From Defluviitaleaceae bacterium (GTDB taxonomy: Bacteria > Bacillota > Clostridia > Lachnospirales > WQUN01): a stretch of DNA of 64,000 nt. Numbering within the stretch: position 1 is the stretch's first letter; each line of letters starts with the position of its first letter. The notes under the pieces are model-generated. The model saw only the letters and a program-made list of their open reading frames with translations, did no database searches and was not told the DNA's origin. Shown here piece by piece: positions 33,837 to 42,250 of the stretch. The stretch is taken from assembly GCA_009780315.1 (NCBI GenBank), contig WRAH01000002.1:1-64000 (forward strand). Direction: 5' to 3'. Made by a program: the position numbers and the translations under genes.

Positions 33837-35113
33837 AAGGATAAATCTCCCTCCATAAGTTGTTCATATATTTTCGTCGCCTTTCGGCTATACTCTAATG
33901 CTAATTTGTATTTAATATTTTTTTCACAATAGCTACTAAGCCACTTAAAACATTCCACAACAACTAAATGTCTACCATAGCCCATTAGATTTGGTATAGC
34001 TGTGTATTCCATATACTTTAACGAAGCGTCATTATCTAATTCCATAGAGTGCTTAATAGCCATCAACCACTCATACCATATCGTACCTTTTGTAAGTAAT
34101 GGTAAACTTTTATCTAAACAATCTGTAACCATGTCGTTTTTATTATAGGTGCGAAGCAATGTTGCTTTATAGCACATATATGTTTGAAATGCCTCACTAT
34201 TAGTATCACAGTATTGAGATGCCTTATCAAAATTCCATAGTGCTTTATCAAAATTACCAGCGTTTTGATACACCTTACCTATATCAAGGTATACAGTGTA
34301 TACTGCCAATTCATTATCTTTTATTTCCTTCATTACATAATCTAAGCAGTTGTTTAATATTTTTAACGCTCGCTCTGTTCTGCCCAATTTGCTAAGATTA
34401 ACGGCTAGAAGTCTTTTAGTAAAAACTCCAGCTGATACACTAATTAACTCAACCTCTTCTTTTTTTAGTTTTTCTAAGTATTCAATTGACAAATATGAAT
34501 AATCCATTAACCCTAAACAGTAAGCAATATTGTAAAAAAGATTCCGATTGTTACAACTTAAATCTAAACTTAAACGATTTCCACATGCCTCTGCTTTAAT
34601 GTATAACGATAATGCTGACTTATAACGCCATAACGAATGTTCCAATATGCCAAGGCAGTGATAATACCAATAAAAATGTTCATCAGAAAATTCACTTTCT
34701 CGCTTGCTTAATTCAGATAATATTTTTTTACATTCTTCTTTATTTCCATTTGCAGAATGATATTTTACACGAAATAAATCACAGAGGTTGCATAAGTCTG
34801 TGTCAAAACACCATTGCGAACAACGCACTGATTCCTGTAGAAATTTAGATATTTTCTCATTGTCACTTAGGTTAATAGACGTAAGATGTACATACAACTT
34901 TTTTTTAAATGCAGTCACTTCATCATCAGTTAATGGGATATATTGCGTACCTGTCACTCCTTTAAATCGGTGTAACAACTTATCAGTGACTCTGTGAATC
35001 CCATTTTCATAAGAATATATAGTAGTCTCACTATAGTCCATTTCAGTAGCCAATGCCAATCGTGACAGCCTAAGTGCTTCTCGAATGGCTCTCATTTTCT
35101 GCGGCAACGTCAT
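33833..35113 (-). CDS. HTH-TPR transcriptional regulator, RRNPP (Rgg/NprR/PlcR-like) type
   Basis: This is a regulator of about 426 residues. An N-terminal HTH_3/Xre domain (MTLPQKMRAIREALRLSRLALATEMDYSETTIYSYENG, 1-38) is followed by a long all-helical region of TPR-like repeats (about 95-420, for example CLGILEHSLWRYKSALSLYIKA, DIGKVYQNAGNFDKALWNFDKA, KLALEYSRKATKIYEQL). The start at 35113 has AGGTGG 8 nt upstream. A longer frame to 35215 would start upstream of the predicted promoter. The family binds re-imported peptides with its TPRs to switch DNA binding. The overlapping downstream peptide gene supports this. Targets unknown. Confidence 0.85.
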   Translation of the reverse strand: MTLPQKMRAIREALRLSRLALATEMDYSETTIYSYENGIHRVTDKLLHRFKGVTGTQYIPLTDDEVTAFKKKLYVHLTSINLSDNEKISKFLQESVRCSQWCFDTDLCNLCDLFRVKYHSANGNKEECKKILSELSKRESEFSDEHFYWYYHCLGILEHSLWRYKSALSLYIKAEACGNRLSLDLSCNNRNLFYNIAYCLGLMDYSYLSIEYLEKLKKEEVELISVSAGVFTKRLLAVNLSKLGRTERALKILNNCLDYVMKEIKDNELAVYTVYLDIGKVYQNAGNFDKALWNFDKASQYCDTNSEAFQTYMCYKATLLRTYNKNDMVTDCLDKSLPLLTKGTIWYEWLMAIKHSMELDNDASLKYMEYTAIPNLMGYGRHLVVVECFKWLSSYCEKNIKYKLALEYSRKATKIYEQLMEGDLSL

Positions 35114-35174
35114 TATATCAACCACCTCATTTTCCGAATTATCAAGTAAAAGGTCTGTACTTCGACATAATTCT

Positions 35175-35203
35175 AGTATAGCAATATTGCTGAATGTATG
35201 CAA
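35175..35203 (-). promoter_or_regulatory. Promoter of the regulator-peptide operon with palindromic operator candidate
   Basis: On the minus strand TTGCAT (35198-35203), 17-bp spacer, TATACT (35175-35180). The spacer holds a perfect 12-bp palindrome AGCAATATTGCT (35180-35191), well placed for autoregulation. Confidence 0.65.
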
Positions 35204-35240
35204 TAGTAAATTCATAAATTTTTATAAAATTGGTTATTTA

Positions 35241-35273
35241 AATTGCTTTATCCTCTACAAATTTAACACTAAC
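35241..35273. repeat. 33-bp direct repeat copy A (duplicated smc 3' end)
   Basis: Identical to 35993-36025. On the minus strand this copy reads VSVKFVEDKAI then TAA, the last codons of smc, but detached from the gene. It borders the hicAB cassette on the regulator side. Confidence 0.92.
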
Positions 35274-35327
35274 TCTGCAAAAAGGTTACAGGGGAGGAGT
35301 ATTTCAATGAAAACATGGCGATTGTAG

Positions 35328-35669
35328 TCAGTGTAAGTTGACAGCATCATAAATAGTTTTTTCTACAAAAGCATTAAGAGAAATGCCTTTTTTGCTTGCA
35401 AACATAACGGCATCCTTATGCAGTTCAGGAGAAATGCGAACATTGAAAGAGCCTTTATAGGCTTTTTGTGGTTCTTTACCTACTTTCTTGCAGAGCGCAA
35501 GATAGTCTTCAACAGAATCTTCAAAGGAAGATTTAAGACTTTCTACACTGTCACCCTCAAATGTTACAAGGTCAGTTGTACCAATGATTTTGCCAAAGAA
35601 ACAATTATCATCAGCAGAATATTCAACACTACCAAAAAAATCTTTGTATTTGAGTATATTATTTGCCAT
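35328..35669 (-). CDS. hicB: HicB-family antitoxin
   Basis: The 113-residue protein has an N-terminal HicB_lk domain (YKDFFGSVEYSADDNCFFGKIIGTTDLVTFEGDSVESLKSSFEDSVEDYL, about 7-57) and a C-terminal ribbon-helix-helix DNA-binding segment (GSFNVRISPELHKDAVMFASKKGISLNAFVEKTI, about 72-106). It neutralises HicA and represses its own promoter. It overlaps hicA by 11 bp; GGAGGT within hicA is its ribosome site. Second gene of the cassette. Confidence 0.92.
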   Translation of the reverse strand: MANNILKYKDFFGSVEYSADDNCFFGKIIGTTDLVTFEGDSVESLKSSFEDSVEDYLALCKKVGKEPQKAYKGSFNVRISPELHKDAVMFASKKGISLNAFVEKTIYDAVNLH

Positions 35670-35925
35670 TCAAATAACCTCCTTTCTTTAGCTCACTTAT
35701 GATGTAGTTAATAAGATATGTTTTTAATTCAGGGTTTGGATGTGGTTTGTGAAGACGAATTATATGACCATTTTCATTGTTAATAAACTTTACCGAAGAA
35801 CCGCTTGTACTACCAGCATTAGATACACTAAAACCCAAACTGACTAAAAGGGTTTCAAGTTCTTTAAAAGTGAAGTCTTTAGGTCGGCGTAATAGACGAC
35901 CCAATAGCTTCATTGACTTACTCAT
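35659..35925 (-). CDS. hicA: HicA-family mRNA interferase toxin
   Basis: The 88-residue protein, from ATG 35925, has AGGTGA 7 nt upstream. It has a dsRBD-like fold with FTFKELETLLVSLGF, SGSSVKF and HIIRLHKPHPNPELK. This matches the HicA subgroup with an H-PHP motif; the catalytic GSH of classical HicA reads GSS here, so the active residue is uncertain. The order toxin then antitoxin is usual for hicAB. Confidence 0.88.
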   Translation of the reverse strand: MSKSMKLLGRLLRRPKDFTFKELETLLVSLGFSVSNAGSTSGSSVKFINNENGHIIRLHKPHPNPELKTYLINYIISELKKGGYLNGK

Positions 35926-35941
35926 TTTATCACCTAATTTT

Positions 35942-35990
35942 ATTATACTCCAAAACATGATAAATGCAACTAATTTATAGTTGCATTTAT
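35942..35990 (-). promoter_or_regulatory. hicAB promoter inside a 13-bp inverted repeat
   Basis: TATAAT (complement of 35942-35947) and TTGCAT (35964-35969), 16 bp apart on the minus strand. The -35 lies in a perfect inverted repeat with 13-bp arms (35960-35972 and 35978-35990, 5-nt loop), a fitting operator for HicB. The right arm overlaps the smc stop codon. Confidence 0.7.
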
Positions 35991-38900
35991 TTAATTGCTT
36001 TATCCTCTACAAATTTAACACTAACCAGCTTAGAAATGCCTTGTTCTTCCATGGTTACACCATATAAATAGTCGGCGGCTTCCATTGTGCCTTTGCGGTG
36101 AGTAATGATGATAAATTGAGTGGTATTGGCGTAGGTTTTTAAAAAGTTGGCAAAGCGGGACACATTGGCATCATCTAGGGCAGATTCAATTTCATCCAAT
36201 ACGCAAAAAGGTGATGGCTTTAAGCGAAGGATTGCAAATAACAGTGCGATTGCCGTCAAAGCCCGTTCTCCGCCAGAAAGTAACATAAGATTTTGCAAGG
36301 ATTTGCCTGGGGGCTGGGCCGTTATTTCTATGCCAGACTCTAATGGATTATCTACATCCAGTAAACGAAGGCCCGCTTGCCCGCCATTAAACATTTCTTT
36401 AAAAACATCTTGGAAGTGTATTGCAATTTCTTTAAATCGGGCGGCAAATTGGGCTTCCATTTGTGTGGTTAAACTTTGGATAAGTTCATCCAGTGCCGCT
36501 TCGGCTTGTAAAATATCATCCCGCTGGGTGGTTAGAAAGTCGTGACGGGTTTTGAGTTGCTTAAAAGCTTCTATTGCGCCTATGTTTACGTCTGTCATGG
36601 TGGCTAGTTCGGATTTTAGACGTTGTCCTTCCCGTCGCAGTGTGGCTTCACTGATATCTGTACGCTTGTAAGGCTGGGCAGTTTGTAAGGTGAGATTATA
36701 TTCTTCCCAAATTTCGTTATGCAATCGATGGCTGGTGGCATCTAGGTGTTCTTTCCGCATTTCTAAGCGGGTTATTTCACGGTCTAATAAAGATGCCGCA
36801 TCAGCTTGGGTGCGCGCTTCTGTTTCTGCTTGTGTTATTTCCATCTCTAGGGTGGTTTTTTTATTTTCGCTTTCGGTTAAAGATAGTCGGGCTTCTTCTA
36901 GGTGGTTTTTTAGATTGGTTAATGCTTGTAATGTTTTTTCTTGGGTGGCTTCACTTTGTGTTATTGCGGCTTGATTTGCGTCTATTTCCCGCGTGAGTAA
37001 ATCTTTTTCTTGATTAAGGATTTCTACCTCGTGGATTAGACGTGTGATTGTTTTTTCAGACTGGTGTATCCACTCTGTACGGCGGGAAATTTGAATACGC
37101 AACTCAGTTATTGTGTCAGATTCCTCTGTGGCCGCTTGGCGGTTTTCCTCTATTTGGCGTTGATAGTCTTCTAAATTTTGACGCGCTTTTGCGTGATGTG
37201 CATTTGTTTCTGCTTGGGTGGTTTTTAATTCACGAATGAGTCCATTCGTCTCTATCAATTGGGTCATGATATTGTCATTTTCTTCATGATATTGTGTGGT
37301 GATTTGACGAAGTATTGTTAACGCTTCCTTATCGCGGGTTTGTTTCAATTGTAGATTTTGCGCTTCAGATTGAAGTCGTTGGGTGCGCTCTCTTGCGTGG
37401 GTAAGGGTTTCGTAAGTGGTTTGGCGTTTTTGTGATAATGATTGTTCCTTTGCTAATAAATCATTGACGGTTTTTTCTAGGGTGGTGACTTGCACTTTTA
37501 GTGCTTCAAGTTGACGGCTGCGCCCTAGGATTCCTGTTGTATTTTGGCGGCTTCCCCCTGTAATTGCACCGCCTGGGCTTAGGCGTTCTCCGCTTTTTGT
37601 GACTATTTTATAGGTATAACGATATTTTTTGTGCAGTGCTAAAGCATTATCAAGGTTGTCCATGATAACAATGTCGCCCAGCAGTTGCCCAATGATTTGG
37701 GCATATTCTGTATCGCATTTCACAAGGTTTGCGGCTATGCCGATAAAACCTACATCATTTTGCAGACGGGTTTCATCTATGGTTTTTCCCCGTACTGCGG
37801 TAAGGGGTAGAAATGTTGCACGCCCATCTTTGCTGTTTTTTAGCATGTCAATTGCAAGCTTTGCATCGTCTTCTGTTCGTGTAACAATATTTTGTGACGC
37901 TCCGCCTAGGGCAGTTTCAATTGCAATTTCATATTCATGGGCTACGCTTACCAGCTCACTTACTGCACCGCAGATTCCACTAAATCGGGGGTCTGTTGCA
38001 CGTTTGGCAAGGACTGATTTTACACTTTTGTAATATCCCTCATGATTGGACTCTAAGGCATTTAATGCACGATATCTTCCACGGATAGCCGTTAAAGATT
38101 CTTGATTTTGGCGAAGGTCGGCTTCTATTTGACGGGCTTCATTAGAAAGTTGTGTGTATGCTTGTGTGTATGCTTCTTCACTTGCTTTTGCCTGTGCTAA
38201 ATCAGTGGTGAGGGTCGTGAGTGCCGTCTCTCCTTCTTTTATTACGGATTTTTGGACGTTTAACTTGGCTTCGTGGCGTTCCATTTCAGCATTTATGCGT
38301 TCTTTATCATCCTCTAATCGATTGTAAATATTTTCGGCTTCAAGTACTTTTGCATGGGCATTTGCGATGGCATTCATAGCCTGTAGTACGGCTTGGTTTA
38401 GGGTATTTAATGCTGTAGCTTCTTCATGTATTGCCGCTTCTAGCTTTGCGGATATTTTTAGTTCATCCTCTAGTTTAGCTGTTAAGTCTTCTAATTCTTT
38501 TTTTGCATTGGTTAAATTTTTATTTTCTTGGGAAAGTTCAGCATGTTTTACATCAATTCCATTTTCACGTTTGATTACTTCACCTTTTAAGCGGGTGATA
38601 TCCGTTGCAGATTGTGCCGCGCTTTGCTCAAGCAGGTTGATTTCATTTTGCTTTTGCTCAATTGCAGTTGTGGTTTCCAGTAAAATTTCGTTAGCACGGC
38701 GGTATTGTATGTCGGTTTCCATGGCACGGGCTTTTAATGCTTCACTTGCGGTTCGGGCTTGAGACAATAGACGTTTACCGTCTTCTGATTGAGTTTTGCT
38801 GTCTTCCAGTGCTTTTGTGGTGTGTTCAAGCTCAATACTTATTCTGCGGATTTCGTCTAAAAATATATTGATGTGAATGTTTTTATAGGCTTCGCGTAAC

Positions 38901-39550
38901 GCTAAATATTTGCGGGCTTTTTCGGATTGTTCGCCCAGTGGTTCTATTTGTTCGTCAAGTTCTGCAATAATATCATCCACGCGGTTACGGTTCTCTTTTT
39001 CACGGGCTAACTTAGACAGTGCCTCGTTGCGGCGGGCTTTAAATTTGGCTATGCCTGCGGCTTCTTCAAAGATGTGACGGCGGTCTTCGGATTTTAAGCT
39101 TAAAATCTCGTCCACCCGTCCTTGTCCAATAATTGAGTATCCATCCCGCCCTATGCCTGTGTCCATAAATAGCATTTGGATGTCTTTTAGACGGCATTGT
39201 TCGCCATTGATTGCATACTCGCTTTCCCCCGAGCGATAGACACGGCGGGTTACGGTTACTTCGGAAAAATCCAAAGGCAGTCCATGGTCACTATTGTCTA
39301 TACGCATAGTAATTTCAGCGTAACCCAAGGGTTTTCTATGGGCAGAACCTGCAAAAATTACGTCTTCCATTTTGCCGCCGCGTAGTTGTTTCGCGCTTTG
39401 CTCGCCCAAAACCCAACGCAGTGCATCTGCAATGTTTGACTTTCCACTGCCATTTGGCCCTACCACAGCATTCAAACCAGGGGTGAGTTCAAGTTGTGTT
39501 CTATCTGCAAAGGACTTAAATCCTGCAAGCTCTAATCTTCTTAAAAACAT
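35987..39550 (-). CDS. smc: Chromosome segregation ATPase SMC
   Basis: The 1187-residue SMC has head half Walker A GPNGSGKSN (32-40), a long coiled coil (about 170-500), the hinge domain (about 500-660, GVGFIGIAANLVKCD region), a return coiled coil (about 670-1010) and the C-terminal head with signature LLSGGERALTAIALLFAI and Walker B PFCVLDEIESALDD. With ScpAB it compacts and segregates the chromosome. Full length. Its last codons are duplicated beyond the hicAB cassette. Confidence 0.97.
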   Translation of the reverse strand: MFLRRLELAGFKSFADRTQLELTPGLNAVVGPNGSGKSNIADALRWVLGEQSAKQLRGGKMEDVIFAGSAHRKPLGYAEITMRIDNSDHGLPLDFSEVTVTRRVYRSGESEYAINGEQCRLKDIQMLFMDTGIGRDGYSIIGQGRVDEILSLKSEDRRHIFEEAAGIAKFKARRNEALSKLAREKENRNRVDDIIAELDEQIEPLGEQSEKARKYLALREAYKNIHINIFLDEIRRISIELEHTTKALEDSKTQSEDGKRLLSQARTASEALKARAMETDIQYRRANEILLETTTAIEQKQNEINLLEQSAAQSATDITRLKGEVIKRENGIDVKHAELSQENKNLTNAKKELEDLTAKLEDELKISAKLEAAIHEEATALNTLNQAVLQAMNAIANAHAKVLEAENIYNRLEDDKERINAEMERHEAKLNVQKSVIKEGETALTTLTTDLAQAKASEEAYTQAYTQLSNEARQIEADLRQNQESLTAIRGRYRALNALESNHEGYYKSVKSVLAKRATDPRFSGICGAVSELVSVAHEYEIAIETALGGASQNIVTRTEDDAKLAIDMLKNSKDGRATFLPLTAVRGKTIDETRLQNDVGFIGIAANLVKCDTEYAQIIGQLLGDIVIMDNLDNALALHKKYRYTYKIVTKSGERLSPGGAITGGSRQNTTGILGRSRQLEALKVQVTTLEKTVNDLLAKEQSLSQKRQTTYETLTHARERTQRLQSEAQNLQLKQTRDKEALTILRQITTQYHEENDNIMTQLIETNGLIRELKTTQAETNAHHAKARQNLEDYQRQIEENRQAATEESDTITELRIQISRRTEWIHQSEKTITRLIHEVEILNQEKDLLTREIDANQAAITQSEATQEKTLQALTNLKNHLEEARLSLTESENKKTTLEMEITQAETEARTQADAASLLDREITRLEMRKEHLDATSHRLHNEIWEEYNLTLQTAQPYKRTDISEATLRREGQRLKSELATMTDVNIGAIEAFKQLKTRHDFLTTQRDDILQAEAALDELIQSLTTQMEAQFAARFKEIAIHFQDVFKEMFNGGQAGLRLLDVDNPLESGIEITAQPPGKSLQNLMLLSGGERALTAIALLFAILRLKPSPFCVLDEIESALDDANVSRFANFLKTYANTTQFIIITHRKGTMEAADYLYGVTMEEQGISKLVSVKFVEDKAIK
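35993..36025. repeat. 33-bp direct repeat copy B (within smc 3' end)
   Basis: Identical to 35241-35273 and part of the intact smc reading frame, up to a few bases before its stop. With copy A it brackets a segment of about 750 bp that contains hicA and hicB. Confidence 0.92.
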
Positions 39551-39562
39551 TTTATTTTCCTT

Positions 39563-39593
39563 TTGACATTTTCTTAGTTAATTATGCTATAAT
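39563..39593 (+). promoter_or_regulatory. Promoter of the P-loop protein gene
   Basis: TTGACA (39563-39568) and extended -10 TGC-TATAAT (39588-39593), spacer 19 bp. GAGGGAG lies just before the ATG at 39635. Confidence 0.7.
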
Positions 39594-39634
39594 GAGTAGA
39601 GTAATACAAGTCCATTTTCGAGGGAGTTGATTTT

Positions 39635-40054
39635 ATGGTACAATTTATGGCAGGACTCAAGGGTGAGGGTAAGAGCCGCAAGATTATTGAAATGGCTAAT
39701 CAAGATGCAACGGTGACAGATGGTCATTTGGTTTTCATTGATGATGATAAGCGCAATATTCATGGCTTGCACCGCGACATTCGTTTTGTCGAGCTTGGTA
39801 AAGGCGAACTGGCAAGCTACAGAGAATTTGTTGGCTTTGTCATGGGCATTCTTTCCCAAAATAGCGACATCAAACATATTTACGTAGATGGATTAACCGG
39901 TATTTTGAAAAAAGATGACATTGACAATGATGCTTTGGTTAAAATGAAAGCGCGTTTAGATGGTATCTCTAAAGTTGAACATGTAGACTTCACCATTAGT
40001 ATCCATTGTGAGGTTGACAGCTTGCCGGAAGAAATAAAAACTGCCTGTATCTAA
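39635..40054 (+). CDS. Small P-loop protein of unknown function
   Basis: The 139-residue protein begins MVQFMAGLKGEGKSRKIIEMAN; GLKGEGKS (7-14) fits a Walker A motif. DGHLVFIDDDKRNIHGL (about 28-45) and IKHIYVDGLTG (about 84-94) could supply a Walker B-like strand. It is too short for a full AAA or PilT domain. It is divergent from smc with its own promoter and terminator, so monocistronic. No function can be assigned. Confidence 0.8.
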   Translation: MVQFMAGLKGEGKSRKIIEMANQDATVTDGHLVFIDDDKRNIHGLHRDIRFVELGKGELASYREFVGFVMGILSQNSDIKHIYVDGLTGILKKDDIDNDALVKMKARLDGISKVEHVDFTISIHCEVDSLPEEIKTACI

Positions 40055-40068
40055 ATTGAGACATAAGT

Positions 40069-40113
40069 ACCCCTGTAAATGCATATATTTAAGCATTTAC
40101 GGGGGTGTTTTTT
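40069..40113 (+). terminator. Terminator hairpin containing the next gene's ribosome site
   Basis: ACCCCTGTAAATGC pairs with GCATTTACGGGGGT (one G-T pair, 10-nt loop), then T6. The right arm GGGGGTG (40101-40107) is also the only ribosome site for the ATG at 40114. Confidence 0.85.
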
Positions 40114-41112
40114 ATGAGTCATTTGCGAAGCAGAGAAATAAAGCGCAGAATGGGAATCCGTACAGGTCGTCAATCTTCACCTATAAAATTACCTCAATTG
40201 AAATTACCGCGATTGCCAAGGCTGCAAAAAATTTCACATATGAATATGCCCCGTATTGGGGTCATTCGTGTGCGCCGTTTAAAAGACTTGGCTTTTAAAC
40301 TATGCGTTTTAGGGGTGATTTTACTCATTGCCTTTGGCGCATTTCAATTAATACGCCCAGGTATTCGTATTCGTGTAGATGCAGATACCGTGGCAGCTTT
40401 TCAAGTACCCCATAGGGCAATTGGGATTTTGCGCGATTATTCTGAACAATATGGAATACCCTTCCCAGAACTCTTTGCGGTATTTAATGCAGAAAACGAT
40501 TTTTTTCCAGATAAAACCACGGTTTTTGATTTGAGTGTCATTGAGACCTTATATGTATCTGATTTTCGTCAAATTAAACAGCGTTATAGCCGCCGAAGTC
40601 TTCAACCCTATGTAGAGATGTTTGCAAATTTATTTGATGAAATAGAAGTTTTCCCAATTCCCGCAGGCTGGTATGAACATGACGCTTCTATTATGTTTGG
40701 AAACTCATGGGGTGTTGAGCATAATTTCCAAGGCCGTCCAATGCATATGGGGACAGCCATCATAGACCGTGAAAATATACGCGGCCGTGTGCCTGTGGTA
40801 AGCATGACCCATGGGCAAGTGCAAGAAGCGGGCTGGGACAGACAGCTTGGTTACTTTGCAAAAATCCTATCAGAAAACGGCACGACTTTCCTGTATGCCC
40901 ATTTAGACAGCCTTGCCAATGGCATAACCCCAGGACAGCGTGTATTTCCAGGGCAGGGGCTTGGGCAGATGGGTAACTCAGGGGGAGGGCGAAGTGGGCA
41001 AAGTTTTCCTGTGCATTTGCATATAGCAATAGCCCCCGAAGTCAGCTTCACACGAGGGCAATTTTGGATAAATCCTTATCCAATACTACGTTATTTGGAA
41101 TCGTTGTTATAG
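40114..41112 (+). CDS. M23-family (LytM-like) peptidoglycan peptidase, membrane-anchored
   Basis: The 332-residue protein, from ATG 40114, has a basic cytoplasmic N-terminus (about 1-60, many Arg/Lys/Pro), one membrane helix (LCVLGVILLIAFGAFQLI, about 63-83), an extracellular linker domain (about 90-190) and a peptidase M23 domain. The latter has HMGTAIID (first metal His), YAHLDSLA and the HLHIAI pair near the C-terminus. Family enzymes cut peptide cross-links in cell wall. It overlaps the convergent AI-2E gene by 22 bp. Confidence 0.88.
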   Translation: MSHLRSREIKRRMGIRTGRQSSPIKLPQLKLPRLPRLQKISHMNMPRIGVIRVRRLKDLAFKLCVLGVILLIAFGAFQLIRPGIRIRVDADTVAAFQVPHRAIGILRDYSEQYGIPFPELFAVFNAENDFFPDKTTVFDLSVIETLYVSDFRQIKQRYSRRSLQPYVEMFANLFDEIEVFPIPAGWYEHDASIMFGNSWGVEHNFQGRPMHMGTAIIDRENIRGRVPVVSMTHGQVQEAGWDRQLGYFAKILSENGTTFLYAHLDSLANGITPGQRVFPGQGLGQMGNSGGGRSGQSFPVHLHIAIAPEVSFTRGQFWINPYPILRYLESLL

Positions 41113-42238
41113 GCTTTACGTTCAAAATGTGCCAGAATTTCATCCCAAATGTCTTTGAGTACTGCCACGATGGGGATAGCCACAAGCATACCTAAAATGC
41201 CGCCTATTGCACCGCCTATGGTTATACTGATGATGACAAGCAGTGGACTTAATGAGAATGAACCACTCATAAGTTTTGGCTGTACAATATTGGCATCAAT
41301 TTGCTGAACGACAATGAGAAGCCCAGCGGATATCGCGCCCATGGTAAACCCCTGTGTAAGGGCGACAACAATAACTACAACAATGGTACCAAAAAGTGAG
41401 CCAAAGTAAGGGACATAATTAACAATACCAAGCATGATACCCAGTACGATTGCATGTGGAGAACCTAGGATGAGCAACACAATCGTTGCCATAACACCCA
41501 AGATATTCCGTCAATGGTTTGCGTACGGATATACTGGCGAAGGTTGCGGTTAAGACGCACAAAAATTTCTGTTACGGTAATGCGGGCTTCTTCAGGAAGA
41601 AATATTTTGAGTAGTTTATTTGCATATGCTTTAATTTTATCTTTTTCCACAAGGATATAAATAGAAGCAATAAATGCAATGGCTCCATTAAAGACCGAAC
41701 TTGCAGCACCAGCAATGGCTTGAATGGGTGCAGCAAAATCAATATTTGCGAAATCAAATCCGCTGAAAATATTATTGAACACACCGACTATATCAATTTC
41801 ACTAAGGTTCACGCCAAGAATATCAAGGTTGATAATGTTGTCAATAAAGCCTGTGATAGTCAACCAATAGGCTTCCGAATTTTCTACAAAGTCCTCAACA
41901 CTGTTTATAATGATGGGGATAAGTAGATTAAGCACAATAAAAACAAGTAAAATCATAATCAGGATGATGCTCAGTAAACTAAGTAACTTAGCACGCTTTA
42001 AGATAAATTGATGATTAGTTTTTTTCAATAGCTTGTGAATACTTCCTCTTGGAATATTGATGACATATGCCAGTAAAAGCCCATAGAAAAATGGACTAAT
42101 CACATGCCATCCCCAACGTAAAAAGTCAAGAAATATACCAAACAGACCAGAAAGTCTGTAAGTTATGATGATAAGCAGTGCCAGTAAGAAGTAGGGAAGT
42201 AATGATTTGAATTTTTCAAAAACAGGTGAGTTTGTCAA
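41091..42238 (-). pseudogene. AI-2E family transporter, broken by a frameshift
   Basis: Two overlapping frames together give one YtvI/TqsA-like membrane protein. The first (42238 down to about 41490) starts MTNSPVFEKFKSLLPYFLLALLIIITYRL and runs to RTQTIDGI. The second continues LGVMATIVLLILGSPHAIVLGIMLGIVNYVPYFGS to the end at 41091, including the conserved IVNYVPYFG and QPKLMSGS. The change lies near 41495-41500, where one base seems to be missing or two added. It may be a real pseudogene or a sequencing error. Intact members are eight-helix exporters or channels. Convergent with the M23 gene. Confidence 0.82.
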
Positions 42239-42250
42239 TGAAGTTCCTCC

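Noticed and set aside
35114..35215. Longer N-terminus (34 extra residues) for the RRNPP regulator from ATG 35215
   Set aside because: It begins upstream of the clear TTGCAT/TATACT promoter and lacks a ribosome site, while ATG 35113 has AGGTGG at ideal distance directly before the HTH domain.
41465..41520. Programmed ribosomal frameshift in the AI-2E gene
   Set aside because: No convincing slippery heptamer or stimulatory stem was visible at the junction; mutation or sequencing error is simpler.
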